Below, piece after piece: positions 31,119-37,958 of a stretch of DNA of 64,000 nt (positions are counted from its first letter, which is position 1; every line of letters begins with the position of its first letter). Below the pieces are notes generated by a model that saw only the letters and a list, made by a program, of their open reading frames with translations, made no database searches and had not been told where the DNA came from. This DNA is from CAYOWK01 sp964407665 (GTDB lineage Bacteria > Pseudomonadota > Alphaproteobacteria > Caulobacterales > Hyphomonadaceae): positions 1 to 64,000 of the forward strand of contig CAYOWK010000009.1 in the NCBI GenBank assembly GCA_964407665.1, written 5' to 3'. The translations under genes and the position numbers were made by a program.

Positions 31119-31640
31119 CTATGCCGTGGCGGTGCGGCGGGCGGCTTGGCGCTTCGGCTTGACCACCTGCTCGTAGTAGCGGCGGTTGCGCTCGGCCTTG
31201 GCGCTGGTCGTGCCGGTGCCGCGCTCCTCGTCGAAGATCCGGGCGAGGTCCCGGCGCTCGGCGCCGTAGCCCGCAATCTCGCGCTGGGTTTTCGTGAGGT
31301 CGAAGATGTTGGGACCGGCCGGGCGGGGCTGGGGCTTCTTCGGCAGCGGGGCAGGCGCCGCCTCCTCGTCGCTGTTCAGGGCCTCGCAGCTGGTCCATTT
31401 GGCGATGAAGTTGAGGCAGGCGAAGAGGGCGGCGATGGCGATCGCGCCGGCCATCGGCCAGCCCGAGCCCCAGTCCATGCCGGCCTCCTTGGCATAGTTC
31501 GTGACCGCCAGCGTGTAGAGCAGGACCTGAAGCCCGCCGATGCCAACGCACTGGGCCTGCAGCACCTGTGCGCGGAGGGTGTCGCCGAGCCGGGCGAGGC
31601 GGCCGAGGGCGGTCCATTGCAGCCACTCTGCGCCCAGCAT
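31119..31640 (-). CDS. Prophage membrane protein read against the late genes (possible 5' frameshift)
   Basis: From ATG 31640 the ORF gives 173 residues with membrane helices near 28-46 and 64-82 and a long basic, cytoplasmic C-terminus (NIFDLTKTQREIAGYG). Upstream, the same frame continues as a good membrane segment (LAAVTLLGTSIYGVHEGAAS) but has no start. A credible start exists at ATG 31780 (MNNTFTTV, with AAGGA before it) in a frame that joins this one if a single A is added to, or re-read in, the A5 run at 31752-31756. So the true protein is probably about 220 residues with four membrane helices. It resembles the protein at 35,895-36,458. Function unknown. Confidence 0.65.
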   Translation of the reverse strand: MLGAEWLQWTALGRLARLGDTLRAQVLQAQCVGIGGLQVLLYTLAVTNYAKEAGMDWGSGWPMAGAIAIAALFACLNFIAKWTSCEALNSDEEAAPAPLPKKPQPRPAGPNIFDLTKTQREIAGYGAERRDLARIFDEERGTGTTSAKAERNRRYYEQVVKPKRQAARRTATA

Positions 31641-31777
31641 GGCGGCGGTGGTGGCGGCGACCAGGCCGGCGGGCAGGACCGAGGCGGCTCCTTCGTGGAC
31701 GCCGTAGATCGAGGTGCCGAGCAGCGTGACGGCCGCGAGGTGCGAAAGACATTTTTAACGGTGGTGAAGGTATTGTT

Positions 31778-31860
31778 CATAGGTCGCATGTCCTTGCGAT
31801 CGAGGACCCGGGCTGCTTCAACAGCGGCGGGTCTATGACTCGGGGGCGCCAACCCCCGGG
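31778..31860 (-). promoter_or_regulatory. Leader with ribosome binding site in a hairpin loop (copy A)
   Basis: On the minus strand a strong hairpin, GACCCGGGGG pairing with CCCCCGAGTC, is followed by CCGCCGC, then CCTCGA, then TCGC-AAGGACAT-GCGA, and then ATG. The AAGGA ribosome binding site is in the loop. The leader of the related gene at 36,458 has the same order of elements. Confidence 0.4.
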
Positions 31861-31975
31861 TCGCCCCTCGGGCGACATGTCCACAATCCCTCAAACAAGT
31901 TGCCACCAAGTTTCCAAAGACTTGCCGAGGTATGAATTGCGCGATTTACTAGCGGCGTCTTGGAAGGGGAAAGAC

Positions 31976-32161
31976 ATGACCGCAGATCTTCGCGCGACGC
32001 TGACTGCACAGCTTCATTCGCTCCAGGCCCAGCTCGACGAGCACGTTCGTCGGCAGGAAGAAGGCGGGACTGGTTTGAGCGAGGAAGAGTTCGAGACCGT
32101 CCGCAAAGAACGCGAGGCAGCTGTAGCCAGGTGTCGCGCCGCTATCGCCGACCTCGACTAA
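31976..32161 (+). CDS. Small coiled-coil phage protein
   Basis: This 61-residue protein starts at ATG 31976, after GGAAGGGGAAAG. It is a charged helical hairpin (LRATLTAQLHSLQAQLDEHV and EEEFETVRKEREAAVARCRA). It overlaps the next start (TAATG). Function unknown. Confidence 0.6.
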   Translation: MTADLRATLTAQLHSLQAQLDEHVRRQEEGGTGLSEEEFETVRKEREAAVARCRAAIADLD

Positions 32162-32403
32162 TGCTCCACCTCGACGGGCATCGACTGCAGGCGCTCTGCG
32201 TTCAACTCGGGGTCCTGAACCGCGACCTGCCATCGCTCCTCCATGAAACCGACGCGCCGCCCGAGGTCGTGGACCTGGTCGAGCGGATCGAGATGTCCCG
32301 CCAGCCCGCGCCGCTGGGCACGGGCATGTCGCTGGCCCGGGCGCTGGAGGTCTCCTACGAGAGCCTGAAGCGGGCGGGCGTGATGATCGAGCCGCTCCGG
32401 TAA
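32161..32403 (+). CDS. Small helical phage protein
   Basis: This 80-residue protein starts at ATG 32161, coupled to the previous gene. It is predicted all-helical (HRLQALCVQLGVLNRDLPSL). The end (LARALEVSYESLKRAGVMIE) is amphipathic. No family recognised. Confidence 0.55.
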   Translation: MLHLDGHRLQALCVQLGVLNRDLPSLLHETDAPPEVVDLVERIEMSRQPAPLGTGMSLARALEVSYESLKRAGVMIEPLR

Positions 32404-32438
32404 ACCGCTTCCATCGAGATCCCCATTTCGGGAATCTA

Positions 32439-32459
32439 CTTGCATCGACTGGATGCAAG
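32439..32459 (+). terminator. Hairpin behind the two small genes
   Basis: CTTGCATC/GATGCAAG forms a perfect 8-bp stem with loop GACTG. No T run follows. It could be a processing site or part of the structured RNA just downstream. Confidence 0.35.
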
Positions 32460-32478
32460 GCCTGCGTTAGAAAGCGCC

Positions 32479-32614
32479 TGCGATGCGGTCGTGTTGCTGA
32501 GCCTGGTCTATAGCTGACGCCGAACGAGTAAGGCCTCGACCGTCTAGATCTCTTAGGTGGCGACGGATAGCCGATACCGAGGAGGCCGTGGGTTCGAATC
32601 CCTACCGCGTCGCA
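32479..32614 (+). ncRNA. tRNA-like structured RNA candidate
   Basis: TGCGATGCGGT (32479-32489) can pair with ACCGCGTCGCA (32604-32614) over 11 bp, one of them G-U, like a long acceptor stem. Just inside the 3' arm lies a T-arm, GTGGG-TTCGAAT-CCCTAC (32588-32605, one bulge). Inside there are nested stems GGCCTCG/CGAGGAGGCC and CCGTC/GACGG, plus a D-arm-like GCTGAGCCTGGTCTATAGC. At 136 nt it is too long for a normal tRNA, no anticodon arm fits well and there is no CCA. It may be a decayed tRNA, a tRNA mimic or another structured RNA. The rest of the 262-nt gap before the muramidase gene shows nothing else. Confidence 0.35.
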
Positions 32615-32665
32615 TCGCAACTCGCCCGGTCCCCGCTTCACAGATAATGGCCCCGGAGCCGGGCC

Positions 32666-33454
32666 ATGTCCTTCATCGACAAAGTTGACGCCGCGAAGCG
32701 AGTGGTCCTGCGTGAGACGCTGGGGCGGCAGCTGCGCGCGAAGGTCACACAGGCCGACCACCTCTGGAAGATCGCCGAGCTCGTGAACCTTCGGGCCGAG
32801 CGCCCGAACGATCCCCTGCAGCCTGAGGACTTCAAACGGGCCGCGTCACTCTGGGGTGTGGACCCGGCGGCGATTCACGCCCTGGCGGACGCCGAGAGCG
32901 CCGGGGCCGGCTTCGAGCCCGACGGCCGGGCGGTCATCCTCGTCGAGCCGCACGCCTTCTCGGAGGCCACTCTCCACGCCTTCGACCGCTCGCACCCGCA
33001 CGTCAGCTACCCGATCTGGGTGCCGTTCAAGAAAGGCGCGAAGCCGCCGGCCGCCTTCGATCGTCACCCGTACCTCTATGCGGCGGACGATCGCTGGGCG
33101 CTGTTCACGCGCATGGCCGAGCTCCACATCGAGGGGGCCTGCAGCGCGCTGTCGGTCGGGCGCTTCCAGCAGCTCGTCGGGAGGACTCCTGCGATGGCGC
33201 GGGCCGGCATCCCTCCCCACTGGAAGACGCTCGGGTTCGCGTCCGCCGAGATCCTGTTCCGGTTCCTCTGCCAGTCAGAGTTCGACCAGCTCGAGGTGCT
33301 GCGCCGGTACATCGCGGCCAACGGCCTGAAGCGCGCCCTCAAGGAGCGCGACTGGCGCGCCGTCGCCCGCGGCTACAATGGCTCCGGTCAGGTCGAGGCC
33401 TACTCGGCGAAGATGGCCACCGCATACGCCAAAAGGGCGAGGCTCTACGCATGA
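32666..33454 (+). CDS. Endolysin, N-acetylmuramidase domain
   Basis: This 262-residue protein starts at ATG 32666. From residue 53 on it follows the phage N-acetylmuramidase (DUF3380) family: GVDPAAIHALADAESAGAGF with the probable catalytic Glu 77, then VILVEPHAFSEATLHAF, and HPYLYAADDRWALF. There is no signal peptide, so a holin is needed for release. The stop overlaps the next start (ATGA). Confidence 0.88.
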   Translation: MSFIDKVDAAKRVVLRETLGRQLRAKVTQADHLWKIAELVNLRAERPNDPLQPEDFKRAASLWGVDPAAIHALADAESAGAGFEPDGRAVILVEPHAFSEATLHAFDRSHPHVSYPIWVPFKKGAKPPAAFDRHPYLYAADDRWALFTRMAELHIEGACSALSVGRFQQLVGRTPAMARAGIPPHWKTLGFASAEILFRFLCQSEFDQLEVLRRYIAANGLKRALKERDWRAVARGYNGSGQVEAYSAKMATAYAKRARLYA

Positions 33455-33936
33455 TCCAGTGGCAGGGCATGGCTATCGGCGGTGTCGCGGTCGCCATCCT
33501 GGCGTTCGCCGGCGGAGCCAAGGTCGGCTCGACCTGGTCGGCCAGCGAGCACCGCAAGGAGATCGTCAAGATCGAGGACGCGGCCGGCAAGCTGATCGAC
33601 AGGCAGATCGACCTCACCCGGATCGCTGAGGCCGAGCGGGACCAGGCGAAGGCCGAGGTCGACAAGGTCAACCGCGCCACGGCGGTCCAGTACGCCGAAC
33701 TCAAGAGCCTGATGACGGCCGACCAGTCGGCCCGGATGGATGCCGCAGTGCGGATGGAGAAGGCCGCCCAGCAGGCGGCGAAGGACGCGCGGACCGCTGG
33801 GGAACGCGCCCGAGAAGGCCTGGAGGTCATCAAACGTGTCGCGGATGTCTGTGCGCGGGCTGACGTGCCTGCTGATGTTAAGCGCGTGCTCGACGGCATC
33901 CTCGCCGGCCCGGGCGCCCCAGTGGTCGACCGCTGA
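33451..33936 (+). CDS. Inner-membrane spanin, Rz-like
   Basis: This 161-residue protein starts at ATG 33451. One N-terminal membrane helix (MAIGGVAVAILAFAGGAKVG) is followed by a long periplasmic coiled coil, the normal i-spanin plan. Its gene contains the start of the o-spanin in another frame, and it directly follows the endolysin. Together the two spanins fuse inner and outer membranes at the last step of lysis. Confidence 0.8.
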   Translation: MIQWQGMAIGGVAVAILAFAGGAKVGSTWSASEHRKEIVKIEDAAGKLIDRQIDLTRIAEAERDQAKAEVDKVNRATAVQYAELKSLMTADQSARMDAAVRMEKAAQQAAKDARTAGERAREGLEVIKRVADVCARADVPADVKRVLDGILAGPGAPVVDR

Positions 33937-34153
33937 ATGCCCGCCCGCACCGGCAACGCTAGACCGTAGCTTCGCGGTCCCGCCGCCACCATGCATCGAG
34001 ACTCTGGGCGTGGCGCGGCGATCCGGAGAGGCATGGGGCGAGGTCAGCATCAATCTGGCGACGGAAGTTGCGCGCCGCGACATCTGCCTCGCCGAGGTCG
34101 ACGCCTGGATCGCCAGCGAGCGCAAGGCCAGAACGGGAGCGCCTGCTACATGA
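33845..34153 (+). CDS. Outer-membrane spanin lipoprotein, Rz1-like (nested start)
   Basis: This 102-residue protein starts at ATG 33845 inside the Rz-like gene in another frame. MSVRGLTCLLMLSACSTA gives a lipobox with the Cys at residue 15. The mature part begins Pro-rich, as in Rz1 (APQWSTAECPPAPATL, VPPPPC). The C-terminal 45 residues form an extra helix not seen in lambda Rz1. It overlaps the next gene (ATGA). Confidence 0.78.
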   Translation: MSVRGLTCLLMLSACSTASSPARAPQWSTAECPPAPATLDRSFAVPPPPCIETLGVARRSGEAWGEVSINLATEVARRDICLAEVDAWIASERKARTGAPAT

Positions 34154-35157
34154 TCGATCTGGACACGACCGGCCAGCGCGCCAACGAACCGGGCCTGACG
34201 CGCGAGGCGCAGAAGGCCGAGCGCAAGGCCCGCCGCAAGGCCGACTGGGACGCGTTCTGGGCGGGCGCCTGGCCGAAGCTCAAGGCCTTTGTCGCCAAGA
34301 TCCCGGTGGTCCTCCTGGTCGCCCTCGGCGCCGCAATCGTCGCGGCCGCCTCGACCTTCGACTGGTGGATGAGCGCGCGGGGCTGGAACGACCTCCTGCC
34401 TGGCCTCGGTCTCTTCGCCTACATCGGCGCGGCCGCGTCCGTCGGCTTCTGGTATCTGGGCGTCCACTTCGCCATCGAGCAGTGGCAGGCGAAGGACCGT
34501 CTCTGGGCATGGATCTGGACCGGGGTTGCGGCCGGCGCCTACGTGATCTGCATCATCGGCGTCGGCATCGCGACCGTCACCAACACCGCCAACGCCCAGA
34601 GCGAGGCCCGTTCCAGCCGCAGCGAGTTCGCCCGTCTGTCAGCCGAGCGGGACGAGCTGCGCGACAAGCTGGACGTCTACGGGGTCGATTACTGGGAGGC
34701 CTCCCTCAAGGCCGACGAGCGCAAGCTCGCCGCCCAGCTGGCGATCGCCAAGGGCACGTTCGACATGCCCAACCTCGATATCGACGGGGCCTGCGGTCTC
34801 AAGCTGTCGTTCGAGCAGCGCCGGGCCTGCGTACAGGCCAACGGCGGCGTCGATCCGCATACGGGCGAGGAGGTCAAGGGCGTCCGCTTCGAGATAGATC
34901 GCTCGCAGGCCGGGTTGAAGCGTGCGCAGGAGGACGCGACGCGCCTGGTCGAGGTCGAGGAGCAGGTCGCGACCTTCCATCTCAAGAAGGGCGACGAGAC
35001 GGCGCTCGCCCTCGGCGCCTTCCTCGGCGGGGACGCCCAGGGGAACACAGCGCTGCTGATCGTGTTCGTCGTTATCACGGCCCTGTTCCTGGGCTGCGGG
35101 GGGTTCATGGGTCACTGGCTCTGGACGACCCTGATCCCCCAAAAGGGAGACGACTGA
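34150..35157 (+). CDS. Large membrane protein with coiled-coil domain, unknown
   Basis: This 335-residue protein starts at ATG 34150. A charged N-terminus is followed by three membrane segments between about residues 50 and 150 (VVLLVALGAAIVAAASTF; GLGLFAYIGAAASVGFWYLG; GVAAGAYVICIIGVGIATV), then a helical domain to about 300, then a last membrane helix (ALLIVFVVITALFLGCGGFM). It lies within the lysis operon between spanins and holin-like genes. A role in lysis timing or exclusion is possible. No family known to me. Confidence 0.7.
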   Translation: MIDLDTTGQRANEPGLTREAQKAERKARRKADWDAFWAGAWPKLKAFVAKIPVVLLVALGAAIVAAASTFDWWMSARGWNDLLPGLGLFAYIGAAASVGFWYLGVHFAIEQWQAKDRLWAWIWTGVAAGAYVICIIGVGIATVTNTANAQSEARSSRSEFARLSAERDELRDKLDVYGVDYWEASLKADERKLAAQLAIAKGTFDMPNLDIDGACGLKLSFEQRRACVQANGGVDPHTGEEVKGVRFEIDRSQAGLKRAQEDATRLVEVEEQVATFHLKKGDETALALGAFLGGDAQGNTALLIVFVVITALFLGCGGFMGHWLWTTLIPQKGDD

Positions 35158-35444
35158 TGGACACCATCCTGTTCATGGCTCTCGTGGTGCTCGGCGCGAT
35201 CGCCTGGGTCTGGGCGGCCATCCGCCAGCGATCGATGGTGCTGGCGTTCCTGTCGGCCCCTGCCTGCGCAATCCTCGCCTGGTCCTTCGGTCTGCTCCTC
35301 AGCCACGCCCAGCCGGTTCTGTGGTCGGGAACGGCGGAGACCGGTCCGGTCACCACGTTGATCATCGCGGCCGGCGTCACGCTGATGCTGATGAAGCCCC
35401 GGCAGGACGACAACAGCCATGACGGGGGCGAGCTATCCGCATGA
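35157..35444 (+). CDS. Holin-like membrane protein
   Basis: This 95-residue protein starts at ATG 35157 (TGATG overlap). It has three predicted membrane helices (ILFMALVVLGAIAWVWAA; AFLSAPACAILAWSFGLLL; TTLIIAAGVTLMLM) and a short charged end. That is the topology of class I holins, and the gene is in the lysis operon. Holins are too diverse to prove this by eye. Confidence 0.55.
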   Translation: MDTILFMALVVLGAIAWVWAAIRQRSMVLAFLSAPACAILAWSFGLLLSHAQPVLWSGTAETGPVTTLIIAAGVTLMLMKPRQDDNSHDGGELSA

Positions 35445-35731
35445 TCCTGGCATACGGGGGCGCTGCCCTGACGATGGTCGTGGCCCAGCAGTCTGGAGCC
35501 GACATGCTGCGCGCGGCGCTGGATGGCGACCCCGAGACGACCGCCCAGATCCTTCACGAGGCCCAGACGGTCGTCGGCAGCGGCCTCGACCTCGGTCAGG
35601 CTGCGATCATCATCGCCCTGGTCCCGCTGGCCCATAAGCTCCTGCAGATGGCGACGCCCTGGTCGGATGCTGGCGCCGCCTGGTGGCGCAAGAAGCTGCT
35701 CGGCGAGATCGATCGCCACGACGCCCAATGA
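35441..35731 (+). CDS. Small membrane protein of the lysis operon
   Basis: This 96-residue protein starts at ATG 35441 (ATGA overlap). It has a weak N-terminal hydrophobic part (ILAYGGAALTMVVA) and a stronger helix at about residues 53-69 (QAAIIIALVPLAHKLLQ), ending with a charged tail. It may be a second holin or antiholin component. Confidence 0.5.
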   Translation: MILAYGGAALTMVVAQQSGADMLRAALDGDPETTAQILHEAQTVVGSGLDLGQAAIIIALVPLAHKLLQMATPWSDAGAAWWRKKLLGEIDRHDAQ

Positions 35732-35832
35732 ACCACGCACCGTCGCCCCTTGGTCTGGTGACGGTAGGCGCAACGGTCCTCGCCCTGATCCTCTGGACGG
35801 TCTGGATCCTCGACACCCACGGCTGGCTTTAG
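35728..35832 (+). CDS. Tiny single-pass membrane protein
   Basis: This 34-residue ORF starts at ATG 35728, overlapping the previous stop. It is mainly one hydrophobic helix (GLVTVGATVLALILWTVWIL). It is the last gene before the strong terminator. Coupling and position suggest that it is real. Function unknown. Confidence 0.45.
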   Translation: MNHAPSPLGLVTVGATVLALILWTVWILDTHGWL

Positions 35833-35838
35833 TCACAG

Positions 35839-35870
35839 AAAACCCCGCCCTGTGGAGAGCGGGGTTTTTT
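35839..35870 (+). terminator. Strong intrinsic terminator of the late operon
   Basis: AAAACCCCGC pairs with GCGGGGTTTT around a 10-nt loop, followed directly by two more T. With A on one side and T on the other it would also work for the convergent gene on the minus strand. Confidence 0.9.
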
Positions 35871-35894
35871 AGTGGATAATCCATTGTCCGGCCC

Positions 35895-36458
35895 TCAGGC
35901 CGTGCGCCGCCGTCTCGCCCGATAGTTGTCGATCTTCTCGACCACCTGGGCCAGCTCCGGATCCCTGACGGGCGCCGGTAGCGGCTTTGGCGGGGCCATA
36001 AGGACTGCCTGCCGGGGCTTGCGGGCCCAGGGGCGGCGCTGCTTCAGCTCCCGGCCGAAGGTGTAGGAGGCGAAGACGTTGAATACGCCGAGGCCCCAGG
36101 CGAGAGCCGACTCCGCCCAGACCGGGATCACCTGCGCCGAGGCGTTGAGGTGGTGGGCGCCGGCGTGGACCAGGTTGGCCTCGATGCCGAGGCAGACCCC
36201 GCCCAGCAGGACCGTCAGGGCGGCCGTCAGATAGTGCCGCTTGGAGGCGGCGTCTGCGAAGCGCGGAAGCGCCTGGGAGAGCATCCACGACGCGGCCGCG
36301 AGAGGCGGCGTCAGGAAGGCTCCGATCATCCATCCCTTGGCCCAGAAGGAGGCCGTAGCGATGGCGACGGACAGGCCCACAAGGGTGAGCGTGGCCATCT
36401 GGGTGGCGCGCTGGACGGGGCTCGTCTCAGCGGCCAGAGGCTTGCTAGTGTAGTACAT
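35895..36458 (-). CDS. Prophage membrane protein, related to the one at 31.1 kb
   Basis: This 187-residue protein starts at ATG 36458 with AAGGA 8 nt upstream in a hairpin loop. Four membrane helices are predicted (MATLTLVGLSVAIATASFW; WMIGAFLTPPLAAASWML; YLTAALTVLLGGVCLGIEA; ALAWGLGVFNVFASYTF), then a Pro/Arg-rich cytoplasmic end. The last helix and what follows (FNVFASYTFGREL) resemble NFIAKWTSCEAL of the gene at 31.1 kb. It is read against the late operon, a place typical for lysogen-expressed genes. Function unknown. Confidence 0.7.
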   Translation of the reverse strand: MYYTSKPLAAETSPVQRATQMATLTLVGLSVAIATASFWAKGWMIGAFLTPPLAAASWMLSQALPRFADAASKRHYLTAALTVLLGGVCLGIEANLVHAGAHHLNASAQVIPVWAESALAWGLGVFNVFASYTFGRELKQRRPWARKPRQAVLMAPPKPLPAPVRDPELAQVVEKIDNYRARRRRTA

Positions 36459-36746
36459 GGCTCGTGTCCTTCACGAGGCCGTCGAGGGTGTTAGCGCACC
36501 CCCGGCGGCGGTTCCCGGTCAGGCCAACCCTGGCCGGGATCCCCGGCCTTCGGACTCCCGGACACGCAATGCGGGCCGGTGGCGAGTCCTGTGATGTCGG
36601 GGGATGCGGACACCTTGCTCGATCCGGCGGGGAGCGCAACGGGGTCTGTGTTACACCTGCTTCGACCCCAACGGTTTTGCCTCGTGTGCCGTTGAAAGTT
36701 TCCGAGTTAACCTTACGGTCTCGGCACGGCTTAACGGGGGTGGGCA
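36459..36746 (-). promoter_or_regulatory. Long structured leader (copy B) and intergenic region
   Basis: No gene is seen here. On the minus strand, close to the ATG, GGGTG-N6-CACCC is followed by CCTCGA and then CTCGTG-AAGGA-CACGAG, with the ribosome binding site forming the loop. Further upstream a GGGGTC/GACCCC stem and several GC stems follow. The arrangement parallels the leader at 31,778-31,860. The other side of the region must hold the promoter of the rightward small genes. Confidence 0.4.
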
Positions 36747-36884
36747 ATGAGCTGGAAGTTTCGCGGGCCTGGGGTGGAACACGAGCCACAGCGACCGTCC
36801 GCAGGGGGCGTCCTCCGGGCGATCGCCCTCCTGGCCGCCGCCGGTGCGGTCGTTCTGATCCTCGCGGGCCAGACGCTGGGTTGA
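36747..36884 (+). CDS. Small membrane protein near the prophage end
   Basis: This 45-residue protein starts at ATG 36747, after GGGGGTGGG. A polar N-terminus is followed by one membrane helix (AIALLAAAGAVVLILAG). Function unknown. Confidence 0.45.
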   Translation: MSWKFRGPGVEHEPQRPSAGGVLRAIALLAAAGAVVLILAGQTLG

Positions 36885-36907
36885 CGAGCCAGCTTACCCT
36901 CTGGCGC

Positions 36908-37123
36908 ATGGACTGGCCTGACGCGGGCGACGCCGGCGCAATGGTCGAGGCGGTGACCTTCGGACCTGACGGAGGCGAGGAGGGCGGGGAGAATGTCCTC
37001 GGCCGGCTGGCGATCGCCGACACCGAACCGGGGGCAGGCGAGCCTGTACCCATCTTTGAGATCCGCCGTCCGCACGGTCCGCCCGTGCCGTTGGCCCTCA
37101 CCGCCCGCTGGCGTCTCGGGTGA
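36908..37123 (+). CDS. Small acidic protein near the prophage end
   Basis: This 71-residue protein starts at ATG 36908. It is acidic and Gly/Pro-rich (VEAVTFGPDGGEEGGENVLG). The long frame upstream has no independent support. Its end overlaps the convergent gene by 26 nt. Weak candidate. Confidence 0.4.
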   Translation: MDWPDAGDAGAMVEAVTFGPDGGEEGGENVLGRLAIADTEPGAGEPVPIFEIRRPHGPPVPLALTARWRLG

Positions 37124-37394
37124 CGATGCCCTTGGGAGTCAGCTCGGGCCAGTCAGGGCTTCCGCCCCAGTAGTCCCGCCAGCCGCCGGGTGGCCGCATG
37201 TCCACCGGCCTGATCTCCGGAATGACGGCGAACCCGATCTCGCTGCCGCCGCAGGCCGAGCACTTTGCGCGAGCGCAGATTCCGGCCCCCGTCGCATCGG
37301 CGCCCCACATCTGGATAGCCACCGCCTGGCGGACCCTGACGGCCCGGCCACAGGCCCGGCAGTCGAGCATGAAGCCTAGGACGCCTTGGATCAT
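37098..37394 (-). CDS. Small zinc-ribbon-like protein
   Basis: This 98-residue protein starts at ATG 37394. Two CxxC pairs (LDCRACGRA and AKCSACGGSEIGF) about 34 residues apart form a zinc-ribbon pattern. A Trp-rich motif, GGWRDYWGGSPDW, follows. Such proteins occur near prophage ends as possible DNA-binding or adaptor proteins. Role unknown. Confidence 0.55.
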   Translation of the reverse strand: MIQGVLGFMLDCRACGRAVRVRQAVAIQMWGADATGAGICARAKCSACGGSEIGFAVIPEIRPVDMRPPGGWRDYWGGSPDWPELTPKGIVTRDASGR

Positions 37395-37550
37395 GCCGAT
37401 GGTGGGAGGGGGGCGTTCTGGCGGTATTGCGAACCCCTACGGGCGGCTGTATGTGGGCGGGGCTTTCCAAATACCCCCGGAACCGTGCTTAGACAAACGG
37501 GGAACGGAATTTGGAAAGTGTCTGAGCGTCGCGGACTTTTCGGCCTTTCT

Positions 37551-37593
37551 GGGGGACTGGGGGTCGTGGGTTCGAATCCCGCCGCTCCGACCA
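37551..37593 (+). repeat. Right attachment site: 3' half of tRNA-Pro
   Basis: The T arm GTGGG-TTCGAAT-CCCGC (37566-37582) is followed by CGCTCCG, discriminator A and CCA. The acceptor complement would be CGGAGCG, which is typical of tRNA-Pro. No matching 5' half precedes it: the upstream bases are phage sequence. This is what integration at the 3' end of a tRNA leaves at the far side of a prophage. The exact core length cannot be set without the other end. Confidence 0.75.
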
Positions 37594-37642
37594 TCACTCC
37601 TTCTGTCCATAGTCCCTTGCCTCGTGCGGCAAGGCCATGGAT

Positions 37643-37718
37643 GGGCGGTTAGCTCAGTTGGCAGAGCGTCTCGTTTACACCGAGAATGTCGGCGGTTCGA
37701 GCCCGTCACCGCCCACCA
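37643..37718 (+). tRNA. tRNA-Val (anticodon TAC)
   Basis: A full cloverleaf: acceptor GGGCGGT/ACCGCCC, D arm GCTC...GAGC, anticodon stem TCTCG/CGAGA with loop TTTACAC, T loop TTCGAGC, discriminator A and encoded CCA. It lies 50 nt after the prophage end. In the unlysogenised chromosome it would follow tRNA-Pro directly. Confidence 0.95.
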
Positions 37719-37785
37719 GCAGACTTGGCTCGCGCTCCCGGCGCCGCGCCTGGAAGTCCGTCAAAACCGCGCCACCGGATGGCCC

Positions 37786-37799
37786 TTGATGGATGTCAA
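37786..37799 (+). promoter_or_regulatory. FNR/FixK-type box upstream of the P-type ATPase
   Basis: TTGATGGATGTCAA matches the TTGAT-N4-(A/G)TCAA pattern of FNR/FixK regulators at all ten defined positions. It lies about 160 nt before the ATPase start. The rest of the 240-nt gap after tRNA-Val holds no visible gene. Confidence 0.5.
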
Positions 37800-37958
37800 G
37801 CCCGGTCACTCCTTTTCCCGTTTGATGCGACCATGCTGAGCGCTGCGCGTTCAGCGGTGGAGCAGGTCCCGGTCAGGTTCGAGTGCGCGCCTTTCGCTCT
37901 GGTGGCGTGCATCCGCGCTCCGGCCGATCAGATGCCTGCCTCAAAGCGACAGGACACC

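Larger units (their letters stand above)
1..37593. mobile_element. Integrated siphovirus-type prophage (left end outside the window)
   Basis: The stretch has the full order of an HK97-like temperate phage: repressor region, replication genes, small and large terminase, portal, prohead protease, capsid, connectors, tail tube, tape measure, tail tip, muramidase and spanins. It ends at a tRNA-Pro 3' half at 37,551-37,593. No integrase is visible and the first gene runs off the window edge, so the left part, probably with the intact tRNA-Pro and integrase, lies outside. All head, tail and lysis genes look intact, so the prophage could be functional. Confidence 0.93.

Noticed and set aside
32559..32613. 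Short tRNA starting at GCGACGG within the tRNA-like element
   Set aside because: The pairing with CGTCGC leaves room for neither D nor anticodon arm, so it is not a tRNA on its own.
34068..35156. N-terminal part of a 458-residue ORF overlapping the 335-residue membrane protein
   Set aside because: Arg/Gly-rich shadow frame; only its last 95 residues, from ATG 35157, form a sensible membrane protein.
37391..37709. Leftward ORFs across the att site and tRNA-Val
   Set aside because: They are antisense translations of tRNA sequence, a common false gene type, without ribosome binding sites.
37686..37958. N-terminal extension of the P-type ATPase frame
   Set aside because: It begins inside tRNA-Val and has no ribosome binding site; the ATG at 37959 has one.
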